DNA of 55,766 bases, from contig NZ_JAALFH010000019.1 in assembly GCF_011058255.1 (NCBI RefSeq), positions 1 to 55,766 on the forward strand, read 5' to 3'. Under the pieces are notes generated by a model. It saw only the letters and a list, made by a program, of their open reading frames with translations. It made no database searches and had not been told where the DNA came from. Source of the DNA: Thioalkalivibrio sp. XN8 (lineage in GTDB: Bacteria > Pseudomonadota > Gammaproteobacteria > Steroidobacterales > XN24). Made by a program: the position numbers and the translations under genes. Each line of letters begins with the position of its first letter. Position 1 is the stretch's first letter. This document shows positions 25,986 through 35,742 of this stretch, one piece after another.

Positions 25986-26503
25986 CGAATTCCAACAAGA
26001 TCCTGCTGATCCTGGCGCTGGCGCTCACGGTGGCAACCACCTCAGGCTGCGCGCGCAGCATGTCCGATCTCGACCAGTACATCGCCCAGGTCAATGCGCG
26101 CCCGGGCGGGGCGATCGAGCCCCTGCCCCAGATCACGACCTACGAGACCGTGGCCTACGAGCGTGTCGACGCCCGCTCGCCCTTCGTGCCCGACCTGCCG
26201 GCCGCGGGCCGCGACGACGGCGGCGTGCGCCCGGATGCGACCCGCAAGCGGGAGTACCTGGAAGGTTTCCCGCTGGACACCTTCCGGATGGTGGGAACGC
26301 TTTACAAGGACGGGCAGCTCTTCGGGCTGGTCCAGACCAGTGACAAGCTCATTCACAGGGTAGTGGTGGGCAATTACGTCGGCCAGAACGACGGCCGGAT
26401 CATTTCAATCACCGAATCGGCCATCCAGCTGCTGGAAATCGTGCCGGATGGTCTCGGCGGATACACCGAGCGCGCGGCCACCATCGGGCTGGGTGAGACA
26501 TGA
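25982..26503 (+). CDS. pilP: Type IV pilus lipoprotein PilP
   Basis: PilP is an inner-membrane lipoprotein that bridges PilNO and the PilQ secretin. The 173-residue product has a signal peptide with lipobox TSGC (Cys at about 22) and then a flexible region. The beta domain contains FRMVGTLYKDGQLFGLVQT and VGNYVGQNDGRI, as in other PilP proteins. It is coupled to pilO and pilQ by ATGA overlaps on both sides. Confidence 0.95.
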   Translation: MTNSNKILLILALALTVATTSGCARSMSDLDQYIAQVNARPGGAIEPLPQITTYETVAYERVDARSPFVPDLPAAGRDDGGVRPDATRKREYLEGFPLDTFRMVGTLYKDGQLFGLVQTSDKLIHRVVVGNYVGQNDGRIISITESAIQLLEIVPDGLGGYTERAATIGLGET

Positions 26504-28710
26504 ATTTCGGGGAGAAGGTACTCATGATGCGCGATCACAGGCGGAGCAACAGGATGGACGCAGCCCCGGCGAGGTCGCGCCGTACATGGTGGGCACTCGC
26601 TGCGCTGCCCTTGTTATGGCTGACCGCTGCGGCCCAGGCCCAGGAGCTGCAACTCACCGATCTCGAGGTCAGCACGCTGCCGGGCAACCGCCTGGTGCTC
26701 GTGATGACGACCAGCGGCCCGGCCCCGGAGCCCTTGTCCTTCACCATCGAGGAACCGGCCCGGATTTCGCTCGACCTGCCCGGGGTCAGTCTCGGTTCGG
26801 CCGAGCGTCGCCGCGAGATCAAGCGCGGCGCGCTGGATACGATCATGCTCGCGGAGGCCCAGGGCCGCACCCGCGTGGTGCTCAACCTGGATGTGATGGT
26901 GCCCTACGAAACCACCGTGGAGGGCAACCGCATCAGCGTGACGCTGGGCGAAGCCGGCCAGGCCGCGAGCCCGGCCCGTGCCAGCGCCTTCGGCCAGGCA
27001 TCCGGTGCGGTCGCGGCGGCCGAAGCGGCCCGGGGACGCATCACCGACATCGACTTCCGCCGCGGCGCCGACGGCGCCGGGCGGGTCATCGTGTCGCTGA
27101 GCGACCCGTCCATCGGGGTCGATATCCGCGAGGACCTCGACCGGACCGTGGTCGAGCTCCGCAACGCCACCCTTCCCGACGAGCTGCTGCGCAGCCTCGA
27201 CGTGCTGGACTTTGCGACCCCGGTGCAGGCTATCGACAGCATCCGCTTCCCGGGCGGCGCGCGCCTGGTGATCCAGGTCGCCGGCGACTACGAGCGGCTG
27301 GCCTACCAGGCCGATAACCAGCTCAACATCGAGTTCCGCGCCGTCGAGCGGCAGGATCCGACCGAGTTCGGCGTGTTCGACGAGCGCAAGCAGTACGCCG
27401 GCGAGCGCCTCACCCTGAACTTCCAGGACATCGAAGTCCGGGCCGTGCTCCAGCTGCTGGCCGAAACCAGCGGCCTGAACATGGTGGTCAGCGACTCGGT
27501 CGCCGGCAACGTCACGCTCCGCCTCGACAACGTCCCGTGGGACCAGGCGCTGGACATCATCCTGGCCACCAAGGGTCTCGACATGAGGCAGGTCGGCAAC
27601 GTCATCCTGGTCGCGCCGGCGCCCGAGATCGCCGCCCGCGAGCGCCAGGAGCTCGAGTCGAAGCAGGAGATCCAGGAGCTGTCGCCGCTGCGCAGCGAGT
27701 TCCTGCAGGTCAACTACGCCAAAGCCGCCGACCTGGCCAACCTGATCAGCGACGGCGGCGGCGAAGGCTCGCTGCTGTCCGACCGCGGCCGCGTCAGCAT
27801 CGACGAGCGCACCAACACGCTGCTGGTGTACGACACGGCCGAGCGCATCGCGGACATCCGCCGCCTGGTCGCGGCGCTCGACATCCCGGTCCGCCAGGTG
27901 CTGATCGAGTCCCGCATCGTGGTGGCCAACGACGACTTCAGCCGCGAGCTGGGCGTGCGCATGGGCGCCACCTTCGTGCGCGAGAACGGTTCCGACGGCG
28001 TCATCTCCGTCACCGGTTCGGGCACGGGCACCGACACCATCACCAGCTCCGCGCTGGACAACCTCAACCAGACCGGCTCCGCCTTCCCGGTGCAGCTGCC
28101 CGGCCTGGACGACCGCTACAACGTCAACCTGCCGGTCAGCGAGGCCACCAGCCGCATCGGCATGGCGATCCTCGGCTCCGATTACCTGGTCGACCTCGAG
28201 CTCTCCGCCGCCCAGGCCGAGGGCCGCGGCGAGATCGTGTCGAGCCCGCGGGTGATCACGGCGAACCAGAAGGAAGCCCAGATCGAACAGGGTGTCGAGA
28301 TTCCCTACCAGGAGTCGGCCTCCAGCGGCGCGACCGCGACCCAGTTCAAGAAGGCGGTGCTCAGCCTGACCGTGACGCCCCAGATCACGCCGGACGATCG
28401 CATCATCATCGACCTCGAGGTGACGCAGGACACGGTCGGCGAGTTCGTGCCCAGCGCCACCGGCGGGCTGGTGCCCAGCATCGACACCCGCCGCATCATG
28501 ACGCAGGTCCTGGTGAACGACGGCGACACGGTGGTCCTCGGCGGCATCTTCGAGACCGAGCGGCGGGACGCCGAAGACAAGGTGCCGGTGCTGGGCGACA
28601 TCCCGTTCGTCGGCAACCTCTTCAAGCGCACCAACAAGGTGTCGAACAAGCGCGAGCTGCTGATCTTCGTAACGCCCAAGATCCTGCGCGAAGGCAGCAA
28701 CATCTACTGA
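26500..28710 (+). CDS. pilQ: Type IV pilus secretin PilQ
   Basis: PilQ forms the outer-membrane channel through which the pilus passes. The 736-residue protein has a late signal peptide (cleavage about AQA-QE, residue 47). The long N-terminal run suggests that the true start could be a downstream Met at residue 9, 10 or 19. One or two AMIN domains bind peptidoglycan, then STN/N0 (LNFQDIEVRAVLQLLAETSGLN), an N1 domain, and the secretin barrel with GRGEIVSSPRVITANQKEA and the terminal VPVLGDIPFVGNLF motif. It is followed 10 bp later by the ribosome site of the Ig-like lipoprotein gene. Confidence 0.97.
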   Translation: MNFGEKVLMMRDHRRSNRMDAAPARSRRTWWALAALPLLWLTAAAQAQELQLTDLEVSTLPGNRLVLVMTTSGPAPEPLSFTIEEPARISLDLPGVSLGSAERRREIKRGALDTIMLAEAQGRTRVVLNLDVMVPYETTVEGNRISVTLGEAGQAASPARASAFGQASGAVAAAEAARGRITDIDFRRGADGAGRVIVSLSDPSIGVDIREDLDRTVVELRNATLPDELLRSLDVLDFATPVQAIDSIRFPGGARLVIQVAGDYERLAYQADNQLNIEFRAVERQDPTEFGVFDERKQYAGERLTLNFQDIEVRAVLQLLAETSGLNMVVSDSVAGNVTLRLDNVPWDQALDIILATKGLDMRQVGNVILVAPAPEIAARERQELESKQEIQELSPLRSEFLQVNYAKAADLANLISDGGGEGSLLSDRGRVSIDERTNTLLVYDTAERIADIRRLVAALDIPVRQVLIESRIVVANDDFSRELGVRMGATFVRENGSDGVISVTGSGTGTDTITSSALDNLNQTGSAFPVQLPGLDDRYNVNLPVSEATSRIGMAILGSDYLVDLELSAAQAEGRGEIVSSPRVITANQKEAQIEQGVEIPYQESASSGATATQFKKAVLSLTVTPQITPDDRIIIDLEVTQDTVGEFVPSATGGLVPSIDTRRIMTQVLVNDGDTVVLGGIFETERRDAEDKVPVLGDIPFVGNLFKRTNKVSNKRELLIFVTPKILREGSNIY

Positions 28711-28729
28711 ATCCCGGGAGTTGATGCGA

Positions 28730-30730
28730 GTGAAAGCCCTCATGCCCAGCAACAAGTTCACGCGCCGGTTCCTCGGATTGCCCGGGATCCTGGCGGCCTT
28801 CTTCCTGGTGGCCTGCGGGAGCGAGTCGACCATCGTCGAGCCTGACCCGCCGGGCGGCGGCACGCCGACGGTCCCCGTGGCCAGCATCTCGCTGATCGCC
28901 AGCAGCAACCTGCTGCCGTCGGACGGCAGCACGCCGGTGGTGCTCTCGGCCCTGATCCGCGACCAGAACAACAACATCGTCGACGACGCCCAGGTCACTT
29001 TCTCGGCGGACTCGGGCCTGCTGCGGGTCCTGCCGCCCGAGGGGGACAGCAGTATTCCGCGCGGCGAGCTCACGACCGGCGGCGACCCGACCAATCGCCC
29101 CATCACCGTCACCGCGACCACCGGCACCCTGACCGATTCCGTGGTGGTCAACGTCACCGGCACGACCCTCGTGCTGGAAGGCCCGGACAACGTGGTCCAG
29201 GGCGACGAGGTGCCGTTCACAGCCCGGCTGCAGAATTCCGCCGGCCAGGGCATCGGCGGGCGGACGGTAACGATCGCGTCCGAGGCCGGCAACACGCTCT
29301 CCTCCGACACCCTGCTGACCAACAGCCAGGGCGACGTGAATTTCACCGTGACCGGCACCCAGGGCGGCGACGACACCTTGTCCGCCAGCGCCCTCGGCCT
29401 GGTGGCCAGCGCGCCGCTGGCGGTCAGCGCCGACGACAGCCTGGTGTTCATCGAGCCGGCCGGCGGCGCGGAGATCGCTCTTGGCACCGCGCAGCCGGTG
29501 ACCGTCGAATGGCTCGTCGGCGGCAGCCCGCAGTCCGGCACGGTGGACTTCAGCACCACGCGCGGCACCCTGAGTGCGCTGTCGGCGCCCCTGGACGCCA
29601 GCGGTCGCGCCACGATCACCGCGAGTTCGACCACCGCCGGCCCGGCCACGCTGACCGCACGGGTCGGCGCCGGCGGCCCGGTGACCCAGCGCAGCATCGA
29701 GTTCGTCGCCACCACGCCGGCCTCGATCGTCGTGCAGGCCAGCCGCTTCACCGTGGGACCGGGCGAGCAGAGCACGATCCTGGCGACCGTGCGCGATCCC
29801 GCCGGCAACCCGGTCAAGAACCAGGCCGTGCTGTTCCAGCTGACCGACGTCACCGGCGGCAACCTGTCCGTCGGCAGCGCCGTGACGGGCAGCGCCGGCA
29901 CCGCCCAGACGGTCTACACCGGCGGCAGCACCATCAGCGGCAGCCAGGACGTCATCATCACTGCCATCGTGCAGGCCGACCCCACGCTGACGAGTACCGT
30001 GGGTCTCACCGTGGCGCGCCGCGAGGTCGACATCAGCATCGGCACCGGCAACGAGCTGTTCGAGCCGAATACGGCGATCTATGAGCGCGAGTTCGTGGTC
30101 CAGGTGACCGACAGCCAGGGCGTCGGCGTGGCCAACGCCCCCGTGCAGCTCTCGGTGCGCTCGAAGCTTTACCGCAAGGGCTTCTACATTGCGGGCGCCA
30201 ACGACCGCTGGGTGCCGATCGGCGGCTACGATGTCTTCGGCGATCCCGTGCCGCCCCTGCGCTGCCCGGACGAGGACTTCAACGCCAACGGCCAGCTCGA
30301 CGCCTCCGTCGAAGAGGACTTCAACTCTTCCGGCTCGATCGACGCGGGCAACGTGGTCTCGGTGTCGCCGGGCGAGGTCCTGACCGACGCCTCGGGAATC
30401 GCCGTGTTCCGCATCAGCTACGCGCAGGAATTCGGCAACTGGGTCACGGTCACGCTGACCGCGCGCGCCGCCGTCCAGGGCACCGAGTTCGAGGACACGA
30501 CGGACCATGCGCTGGAGATCACGGCCGCGGACGCCAACATCAACCAGAGCCCGCCGGGCGGCGGGGTGAGCCGCTTCGGCGGCGACCCGGGTCACCCGAC
30601 GTACCCCGACAACCTCGATACCACGCCCGATCCGACCGACGAGGGGTTGCTGTACCCGCAGAGCCAGGCCCGACTCGCCGAGCTCGGTTTCGGCGGGGGC
30701 CGGCCGCTGGGATGCCGGACCCTCGACTAG
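28730..30730 (+). CDS. Multi-domain Ig-like (Big_1-type) lipoprotein in the pilus operon
   Basis: The function is unknown. The 666-residue product has a lipoprotein signal with lipobox LVAC (Cys29) and a Gly/Pro linker. At least four tandem Ig-like repeats of the invasin/intimin Big_1 style follow (ALIRDQNNNIVDDAQVTFSA, ATVRDPAGNPVKNQAVLF, VTDSQGVGVANAPVQL). A late segment carries two dockerin/EF-like Asp loops, DFNANGQLD and DFNSSGSID (30275-30343). The Gly/Pro-rich tail ends GCRTLD. GTG 28730 lies 9 nt after GGGAG and is the best-spaced start; TTG 28721 and ATG 28724 are alternatives. It starts 20 bp after pilQ and ends at a strong terminator, so it looks like the last pil-operon gene. A surface role near the secretin is inferred. 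Confidence 0.88.
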   Translation: MKALMPSNKFTRRFLGLPGILAAFFLVACGSESTIVEPDPPGGGTPTVPVASISLIASSNLLPSDGSTPVVLSALIRDQNNNIVDDAQVTFSADSGLLRVLPPEGDSSIPRGELTTGGDPTNRPITVTATTGTLTDSVVVNVTGTTLVLEGPDNVVQGDEVPFTARLQNSAGQGIGGRTVTIASEAGNTLSSDTLLTNSQGDVNFTVTGTQGGDDTLSASALGLVASAPLAVSADDSLVFIEPAGGAEIALGTAQPVTVEWLVGGSPQSGTVDFSTTRGTLSALSAPLDASGRATITASSTTAGPATLTARVGAGGPVTQRSIEFVATTPASIVVQASRFTVGPGEQSTILATVRDPAGNPVKNQAVLFQLTDVTGGNLSVGSAVTGSAGTAQTVYTGGSTISGSQDVIITAIVQADPTLTSTVGLTVARREVDISIGTGNELFEPNTAIYEREFVVQVTDSQGVGVANAPVQLSVRSKLYRKGFYIAGANDRWVPIGGYDVFGDPVPPLRCPDEDFNANGQLDASVEEDFNSSGSIDAGNVVSVSPGEVLTDASGIAVFRISYAQEFGNWVTVTLTARAAVQGTEFEDTTDHALEITAADANINQSPPGGGVSRFGGDPGHPTYPDNLDTTPDPTDEGLLYPQSQARLAELGFGGGRPLGCRTLD

Positions 30731-30755
30731 CCGGCGCGTAGTGCGGTTATGATTG

Positions 30756-30785
30756 CGGGGCCGGCGTTTGCCGGCCCCGTTTTTT
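30756..30785 (+). terminator. Strong intrinsic terminator abutting aroK
   Basis: A perfect 10-bp stem CGGGGCCGGC / GCCGGCCCCG (30756-30765 and 30770-30779) with a GTTT loop is followed directly by six T (30780-30785). The T-run touches the aroK ATG at 30786. It ends the pilM-to-Ig-lipoprotein transcript. Confidence 0.9.
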
Positions 30786-31331
30786 ATGCGTGAACCCAGC
30801 GACGTGAGCCTGCCGAACATTATCCTCGTCGGACCCATGGGCGCCGGCAAGAGCGCGGTGGGCCGCCAGCTGGCGCGCCTGCTGCACCGGGATTTCTTCG
30901 ACAGCGACGCCGAGATCGAGCACCGCACCGGCGTGGACGTGTCCTTCATTTTCGAGAAGGAGGGCGAGGCGGGGTTCCGGCGCCGGGAGCGGGAAATGAT
31001 TGCCGAGCTCGCCGGCCGCGAGGGCATCGTGCTGGCCACGGGCGGCGGGGCCGTGGTCGACCCGGAGAACCGTGCCGCGCTGGCATCGAGCGGCCTGGTC
31101 GTATACCTTGAGGCCTCCGTCGAGCAGCAGCTGGAGCGGACCCGGCTTTCCACTAACCGGCCGTTGCTCGACGCCCCGGACCCGGCCGCGCGCCTCGCCA
31201 CTTTGCTGCAGGAGCGGGAGCCGCTATACCGGGAGCTGGCGGCGCTGGTGGTCCCCACTGACGGCCGCATGGTGAAAGAGGTTGCACAGGAAATCCGCCG
31301 CTGGCTGGCGGAACACGACGGTAATCACTGA
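30786..31331 (+). CDS. aroK: Shikimate kinase I
   Basis: AroK phosphorylates shikimate in the chorismate pathway. The product (181 residues from ATG 30786) has the P-loop [12 protein letters not shown] (15-26), the shikimate-binding [21 protein letters not shown], and [12 protein letters not shown]. The ATG sits against the T-run of the upstream terminator and has no ribosome site. GTG 30804 ([10 protein letters not shown]) is a good alternative that matches the usual AroK N-terminus. How aroK is transcribed past or after the terminator is not obvious; a TATGAT at 30748-30753 lacks a -35. aroB follows after 8 bp. Confidence 0.95.
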   Translation: MREPSDVSLPNIILVGPMGAGKSAVGRQLARLLHRDFFDSDAEIEHRTGVDVSFIFEKEGEAGFRRREREMIAELAGREGIVLATGGGAVVDPENRAALASSGLVVYLEASVEQQLERTRLSTNRPLLDAPDPAARLATLLQEREPLYRELAALVVPTDGRMVKEVAQEIRRWLAEHDGNH

Positions 31332-31339
31332 GACCAGCG

Positions 31340-32419
31340 ATGCATGCCCTGAACGTGCCCCTTGGACCCAGGTCTTACCCGGTGCTCATCGGCCGCGGTG
31401 TGCTCGGCCAGGAAGACCTGCTCGCGCCGTACCTCGACGGGCGCCAGGTATTCATCCTGAGCGATCACAACGTCGCGCCGCTGTGGCTCAAGCCCCTGCA
31501 GACGGCGCTCGCCGAATACGACGTTGCCGTGCACCTGATCCCGCCGGGCGAAAGCGAGAAGAACCTCGAGACGCTCAGCGTGGTCTTCGACGTGCTGGCG
31601 GAGAATCATTTCAACCGCGATGTCACGGTGCTCGCCCTCGGCGGCGGCGTGGTGGGCGACATCGCGGGTTTCGCGGCTGCCTGCTGGCAGCGCGGCGTGG
31701 GCTTCATCCAGCTGCCGACCACCCTGCTGGCGCAGGTCGATGCTGCGGTCGGCGGCAAGACCGCGGTGAACATCCCGGCCGGCAAGAACCTGGTCGGCGC
31801 CTTTCACCAGCCGAACGCGGTGGTCATCGATACGAACACCCTCAGCACGCTCGGCCGGAAAGAATACTGCGCCGGCCTGGGCGAGGTCGTGAAATACGGC
31901 CTCGGGCTCGACGCCGGCCTGTTCGAGTGGCTCGAGGACAATCTCGACGCCGTGCTCGATCGCGACCCCGACACGCTGGAGCGGGCCACCTACTGGTGCT
32001 GCGCCCTGAAAGCCACGATCGTCGCCGAGGACGAGCGGGAAGCCGGGCGGCGCGCGCTGCTGAACCTCGGCCACACTTTCGCGCACGCGATCGAAACCGG
32101 CATCGCCATGGGTTCCTGGCTGCATGGCGACGCCGTCGCCGCGGGCCTGGTGATGGCCACGGAGCTGGCCGCGCGGCTGGGGCTGGTGGACCGGGCGCTG
32201 GTGGCGCGCGTGGAGGCCCTGCTCACGGCGGCCGAGCTGCCGACCCGCCCGCCGCCGATCGGTGCGGCGCGGATGAAGTCGCTGATGGCCCTCGACAAGA
32301 AGATCGCCGGCGGCAAGCTGCGGCTGGTGCTGCCGGACGCACTGGGTTCGAGCCGGGTGGTGGCCGACGTGCCGGACGCCGAGCTCGATGCCGTGCTGGC
32401 GCTGGCAGACGGCCCGTGA
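31340..32419 (+). CDS. aroB: 3-dehydroquinate synthase
   Basis: AroB cyclises DAHP to 3-dehydroquinate, using NAD and a metal ion. The 359-residue protein has [16 protein letters not shown] (NAD site), [29 protein letters not shown] and metal-ligand [12 protein letters not shown] and [10 protein letters not shown]. The aroK-aroB pair is classic for gammaproteobacteria. Its stop overlaps the dgt GTG (GTGA). Confidence 0.98.
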   Translation: MHALNVPLGPRSYPVLIGRGVLGQEDLLAPYLDGRQVFILSDHNVAPLWLKPLQTALAEYDVAVHLIPPGESEKNLETLSVVFDVLAENHFNRDVTVLALGGGVVGDIAGFAAACWQRGVGFIQLPTTLLAQVDAAVGGKTAVNIPAGKNLVGAFHQPNAVVIDTNTLSTLGRKEYCAGLGEVVKYGLGLDAGLFEWLEDNLDAVLDRDPDTLERATYWCCALKATIVAEDEREAGRRALLNLGHTFAHAIETGIAMGSWLHGDAVAAGLVMATELAARLGLVDRALVARVEALLTAAELPTRPPPIGAARMKSLMALDKKIAGGKLRLVLPDALGSSRVVADVPDAELDAVLALADGP

Positions 32420-33570
32420 GCGAAGCGCTGGCGCCCTGGGCCACCCGCGAGAACGAATCGCGGGGGCGGCGCCACCCGGAACAACCGCCGCGCTACCGGG
32501 GCGAGTATCACCGTGACCGCGACCGCGTCATCCATTCCACGGCCTTCCGCCGCCTCGTGTACAAGACCCAGGTCTTCGTCAACCACGAGGGCGACCTGTA
32601 CCGCACGCGCCTGACGCACTCGCTGGAAGTGGCGCAGATCGCCCGCACCGTGGCGGGCGCGCTGGGCCTGAACGTCTATCTCACCGAGGCGATCTGCCTG
32701 GCGCACGATCTCGGCCACACGCCCTTCGGCCACGCCGGCCAGGAAGCACTGAACCGCTGCATGGCCGAATACGGCGGCTTCGAGCACAACCTCCAGTCGC
32801 TGCGCGTGGTCGACGAGCTGGAGGAGAAGTACGCCGAGTTCCCCGGGCTGAACCTGATGTTCGAGACCCGCGAGGGGATCCTCAAGCACTGCTCGCAGCG
32901 CAATGCCCGCGCGCTCGGAGACCTCGGGCGCCGCTTCCTCGAGGGCCACCAGCCCAGCCTCGAGGCGCAGCTGACGAACCTCGCCGACGAGATCGCCTAC
33001 AACAACCACGATGTCGACGACGGCTTGCGGGCCGGCCTGCTCGACATCGACGAGTTGCGCGAGGCGGAGCTGTTCCGCGAGCAGCACGACGCGGTGCGCG
33101 CCCGGTGGCCGGACCTCGCCGGGCGGCGCCTGGTGCACGAGATCGTGCGGCGGATGATCGGCCGGGTGGTCGAGGATCTCGTCGAAGGCTCACGCGCCGC
33201 GCTCGAGGACGCCGGTCCCGCCTCCGCGGCGGACGTGCGCCACGCCGGGCGGCGCCTGGTGCAGTTCACGCCCGAGGTGGGCGAGGCGCATGCCGCCCTG
33301 AAGCGCTTCCTGCGCCTCCGCCTGTACCGCCACAACCGGGTCATCCGCATGACCACCAAGGCCCAGCGCACCGTGACCGAGTTGTTCCAGGCCTTCATGG
33401 ATGAGCCGCGGCTGCTGCCCGCGGACCATGCCCGCGAGGCGGAGCGCAAGGAAGCGGCCCAGGGCCCGGCCGGCCGGGCCCGGGCCGTCGCCGACTACAT
33501 CGCCGGCATGACCGATCGCTTCGCCATCGTCGAGTACGGGCGGCTGTTCGATCCCAGGGCCAGGACCTGA
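32416..33570 (+). CDS. dgt: dNTP triphosphohydrolase, Dgt-like
   Basis: This HD-domain enzyme cleaves deoxynucleoside triphosphates (dGTP in the best-studied members) to the nucleoside and triphosphate. From GTG 32416 the product has 384 residues, the length of the shorter Dgt class (about 380) rather than the 505-residue E. coli enzyme. Metal-site motifs are [11 protein letters not shown] (His68) and [14 protein letters not shown] (H97, D98), with a later [16 protein letters not shown]. The frame is open upstream through aroB, but homology starts near [11 protein letters not shown]. It is coupled to aroB by a 4-bp overlap. Confidence 0.94.
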   Translation: MSEALAPWATRENESRGRRHPEQPPRYRGEYHRDRDRVIHSTAFRRLVYKTQVFVNHEGDLYRTRLTHSLEVAQIARTVAGALGLNVYLTEAICLAHDLGHTPFGHAGQEALNRCMAEYGGFEHNLQSLRVVDELEEKYAEFPGLNLMFETREGILKHCSQRNARALGDLGRRFLEGHQPSLEAQLTNLADEIAYNNHDVDDGLRAGLLDIDELREAELFREQHDAVRARWPDLAGRRLVHEIVRRMIGRVVEDLVEGSRAALEDAGPASAADVRHAGRRLVQFTPEVGEAHAALKRFLRLRLYRHNRVIRMTTKAQRTVTELFQAFMDEPRLLPADHAREAERKEAAQGPAGRARAVADYIAGMTDRFAIVEYGRLFDPRART

Positions 33571-33612
33571 GCAGACTGCGGGCTTCACGGACACTGGCCG
33601 CTGGCCGGTCAG

Positions 33613-33621
33613 TGCTAGAAT
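33613..33621 (+). promoter_or_regulatory. Extended -10 promoter of pyrF-hemE
   Basis: TGC-TAGAAT (TAGAAT at 33616-33621) is a strong extended -10; no good -35 is visible. It overlaps the right arm of an imperfect inverted repeat (CACTGGCC ... GGCCGGTCAGTG, about 33592-33614). The pyrF ATG is 30 bp downstream. Confidence 0.55.
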
Positions 33622-33650
33622 CGCGGGCCGAACACCAGGCCGGAACACCG

Positions 33651-34364
33651 ATGACCGACAAGAACATCCCCGCCGAGGAACGGCTGATTTTCGCCCTCGA
33701 CGTCCCTGATGCCGACCGGGCGCGCGCGCTGGTGGCGCAGCTCGGCGACGCCGTCCGTTTCTACAAGATCGGCCTGGAGCTGCTGATGGCCGGCGGTTAC
33801 TTCGAGCTCCTGGACTGGCTGGCAGCGCGCGACAAGCGCATCTTCGTCGACCTCAAGTTCTTCGACGTGCCCGCCACCGTGGGCCGCGCCGTGGCGCGCC
33901 TGAACGACCGCGGCGTCACCTTCTGCACCGTGCACGGCAACCAGGGGATCATGGAGGCGGCCGCGGCGGCCAAGGATGACGTGAAGGTGCTGGCGGTCAC
34001 GGCGCTGACCAGCCTCGACCGCGGCGACCTCGAGGACATGGGCTTCCAGTGCGACGTGCCCGAACTCGTACTGTCGCGGGCCCGGCGGGCGCTCGAGGCC
34101 GGCTGCGACGGCGTGGTGTCCTCGGGCCTCGAGGCCGCCCGCCTGCGCGAGCACCTCGGCCCGCGCCTGATGGTCGTGACCCCGGGCATCCGGCCGGTGG
34201 AGAACCGGCCCGTCGACGACCAGAAGCGCGTCGTCACCGTCGACCAGGCGTTCGCGCTGGGCGCGGACTATATCGTGGTGGGGCGTCCGATCCGGGACGC
34301 CGCCGATCCGAAGGCAGCGGCAGAGGCCATCCAGGCGAGCATTGCAAAGGCGGTAAGCGCATGA
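33651..34364 (+). CDS. pyrF: Orotidine 5'-phosphate decarboxylase
   Basis: PyrF decarboxylates OMP to UMP. The 237-residue protein has the active-site tetrad: Asp17 (FALDVPD), Lys39 (FYKIGLE) and the [12 protein letters not shown] motif with Asp67, Lys69 and Asp72. VTPGIRP and DYIVVGRPI bind the phosphate. ATG 33651 is chosen because it begins the homology; the frame start at 33612 lies upstream of the -10 box. It is coupled to hemE by ATGA. Confidence 0.97.
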   Translation: MTDKNIPAEERLIFALDVPDADRARALVAQLGDAVRFYKIGLELLMAGGYFELLDWLAARDKRIFVDLKFFDVPATVGRAVARLNDRGVTFCTVHGNQGIMEAAAAAKDDVKVLAVTALTSLDRGDLEDMGFQCDVPELVLSRARRALEAGCDGVVSSGLEAARLREHLGPRLMVVTPGIRPVENRPVDDQKRVVTVDQAFALGADYIVVGRPIRDAADPKAAAEAIQASIAKAVSA

Positions 34365-35428
34365 CTGCAGAACTCAAGAACGACCGATTCCTCCGTGCGC
34401 TGGCGCGTGAGCCCGTGGACCGCACCCCGGTGTGGATGATGCGCCAGGCCGGGCGTTACCTGCCCGAGTACCGCGCCACCCGCGCCAGGGCCGGCAGCTT
34501 CATGCAGCTGTGCCAGGCGCCCGATCTCGCCTGCGAGGTGACGCTGCAGCCGCTGGAACGCTATCCGCTGGATGCGGCGATCCTGTTCTCCGACATCCTC
34601 ACCGTGCCCGATGCCATGGGCCTCGGCCTCCACTTCGAGGCGGGCGAAGGCCCCCGCTTCACGCGCACCATCAACAGCCAGGCGGATGTCGAGGCCTTGG
34701 CCAGCCCCGATCCCGAGGACGAGCTCCGCTACGTCATGGATGCGGTCCGCACCATCAGGCGCGAACTCGACGGCCGGGTGCCGCTGATCGGCTTCGCCGG
34801 CAGCCCCTGGACCGTGGCGACCTACATGGTCGAGGGCGGCACCAGCAAGAACTTCAGCCGCATCAAGGGCATGCTCTACGACCGGCCGGACCTGCTGCGC
34901 AGCCTGCTCGACCGCGTCACCCTCACGACGCTGCACTATCTCAACGCCCAGGTCGCCGCGGGCGCCCAGGCCGTGATGGTGTTCGACACCTGGGGCAGCA
35001 TCCTCACGCCGAAAACCTACCTGGAGTTCTCGCTGGCCTACATGCAGCGCATCGTCGACAGCCTCACGCGCGTCGCCGACGGCCGCAAGGTGCCGGTCGT
35101 GCTGTTCACCAAGGGCGGCGGGCCCTGGCTCGAGGTCATGGCGGATACCGGCTGCGACGGCCTCGGCGTCGACTGGACCACCGACCTGTCCGAGGCGCGG
35201 GCGAAGGTCGGTGACCGGGTCGCCCTGCAGGGCAACCTGGACCCCGCCGTGCTGTACGCCTCGCCCGAGGTCATCCGCGAGGAAGTGCGCCAGGTGCTCG
35301 AGAGCTTCGGCCACGGTTCCGGCCACGTCTTCAACCTCGGCCACGGCATTCACCCGGAGGTGAAGCCGGAGCATGCCGGGGCGATGATCGAGGCGGTCGT
35401 CGAGCTGAGCCCGGCCTACCACACCTGA
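34361..35428 (+). CDS. hemE: Uroporphyrinogen decarboxylase
   Basis: HemE removes the four acetate carboxyls of uroporphyrinogen III to give coproporphyrinogen III in heme synthesis. The 355-residue protein shows the signature [14 protein letters not shown] near residue 25, [17 protein letters not shown] with the catalytic Asp, [17 protein letters not shown] and [11 protein letters not shown], ending [16 protein letters not shown]. It overlaps the pyrF stop by 4 bp and is followed by the convergent repeat region. Confidence 0.98.
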   Translation: MTAELKNDRFLRALAREPVDRTPVWMMRQAGRYLPEYRATRARAGSFMQLCQAPDLACEVTLQPLERYPLDAAILFSDILTVPDAMGLGLHFEAGEGPRFTRTINSQADVEALASPDPEDELRYVMDAVRTIRRELDGRVPLIGFAGSPWTVATYMVEGGTSKNFSRIKGMLYDRPDLLRSLLDRVTLTTLHYLNAQVAAGAQAVMVFDTWGSILTPKTYLEFSLAYMQRIVDSLTRVADGRKVPVVLFTKGGGPWLEVMADTGCDGLGVDWTTDLSEARAKVGDRVALQGNLDPAVLYASPEVIREEVRQVLESFGHGSGHVFNLGHGIHPEVKPEHAGAMIEAVVELSPAYHT

Positions 35429-35490
35429 CCGGTCCGGCCGTCCCGCCTAAGAACCTGTCCGCCGGCTGGCCATGCCGGCCTTACCTGACC

Positions 35491-35567
35491 GCGGCTCGGG
35501 GCATTGCAGGGTCCCCTTCGCTTGGAAATCTGATGCCGCTCAGGGGACCCTGCAATGCCCCGGCCGC
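35491..35567 (+). repeat. Stem-loop unit A of the paired palindromic element
   Basis: A 21-bp perfect stem (35497-35517 with 35542-35562) encloses a 24-nt loop (35518-35541, beginning TCGCTTGGAAATC). The outer flank GCGGC / GCCGC extends the stem by 5 bp past a one-base bulge (T35496). The stem core GCAGGGTCC is shared with unit B. Confidence 0.9.
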
Positions 35568-35742
35568 TGCCCCGGCAACCCGTCAACCCCGCGGGCGCAG
35601 CCCAGCCTCCAGCCCGGTGCCGACCCGGCGAGGACGGTGGCGGACATCGGCGAAGCACGTGCGGTCCGGCCCTCGCCGACGCGGTGGTTCCGGTGGCGCG
35701 CTGGCTCGGGCGCGCCCGGGCGTCGGTGCTGCCACCTTCACA

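Noticed and set aside
26614-29901. Open frame of 1095 codons on the minus strand opposite pilQ and the Ig-like gene
   Set aside because: It has no domain-like sequence and low-complexity composition, and lies fully opposite genes with clear homology. Long antisense frames are common in GC-rich coding DNA with third-position GC.
28622-31270. Open frame of 882 codons on the minus strand
   Set aside because: It covers the ends of pilQ, the Ig-like gene and aroK on the other strand, and even crosses a strong terminator. No recognisable motif; a codon-bias shadow.
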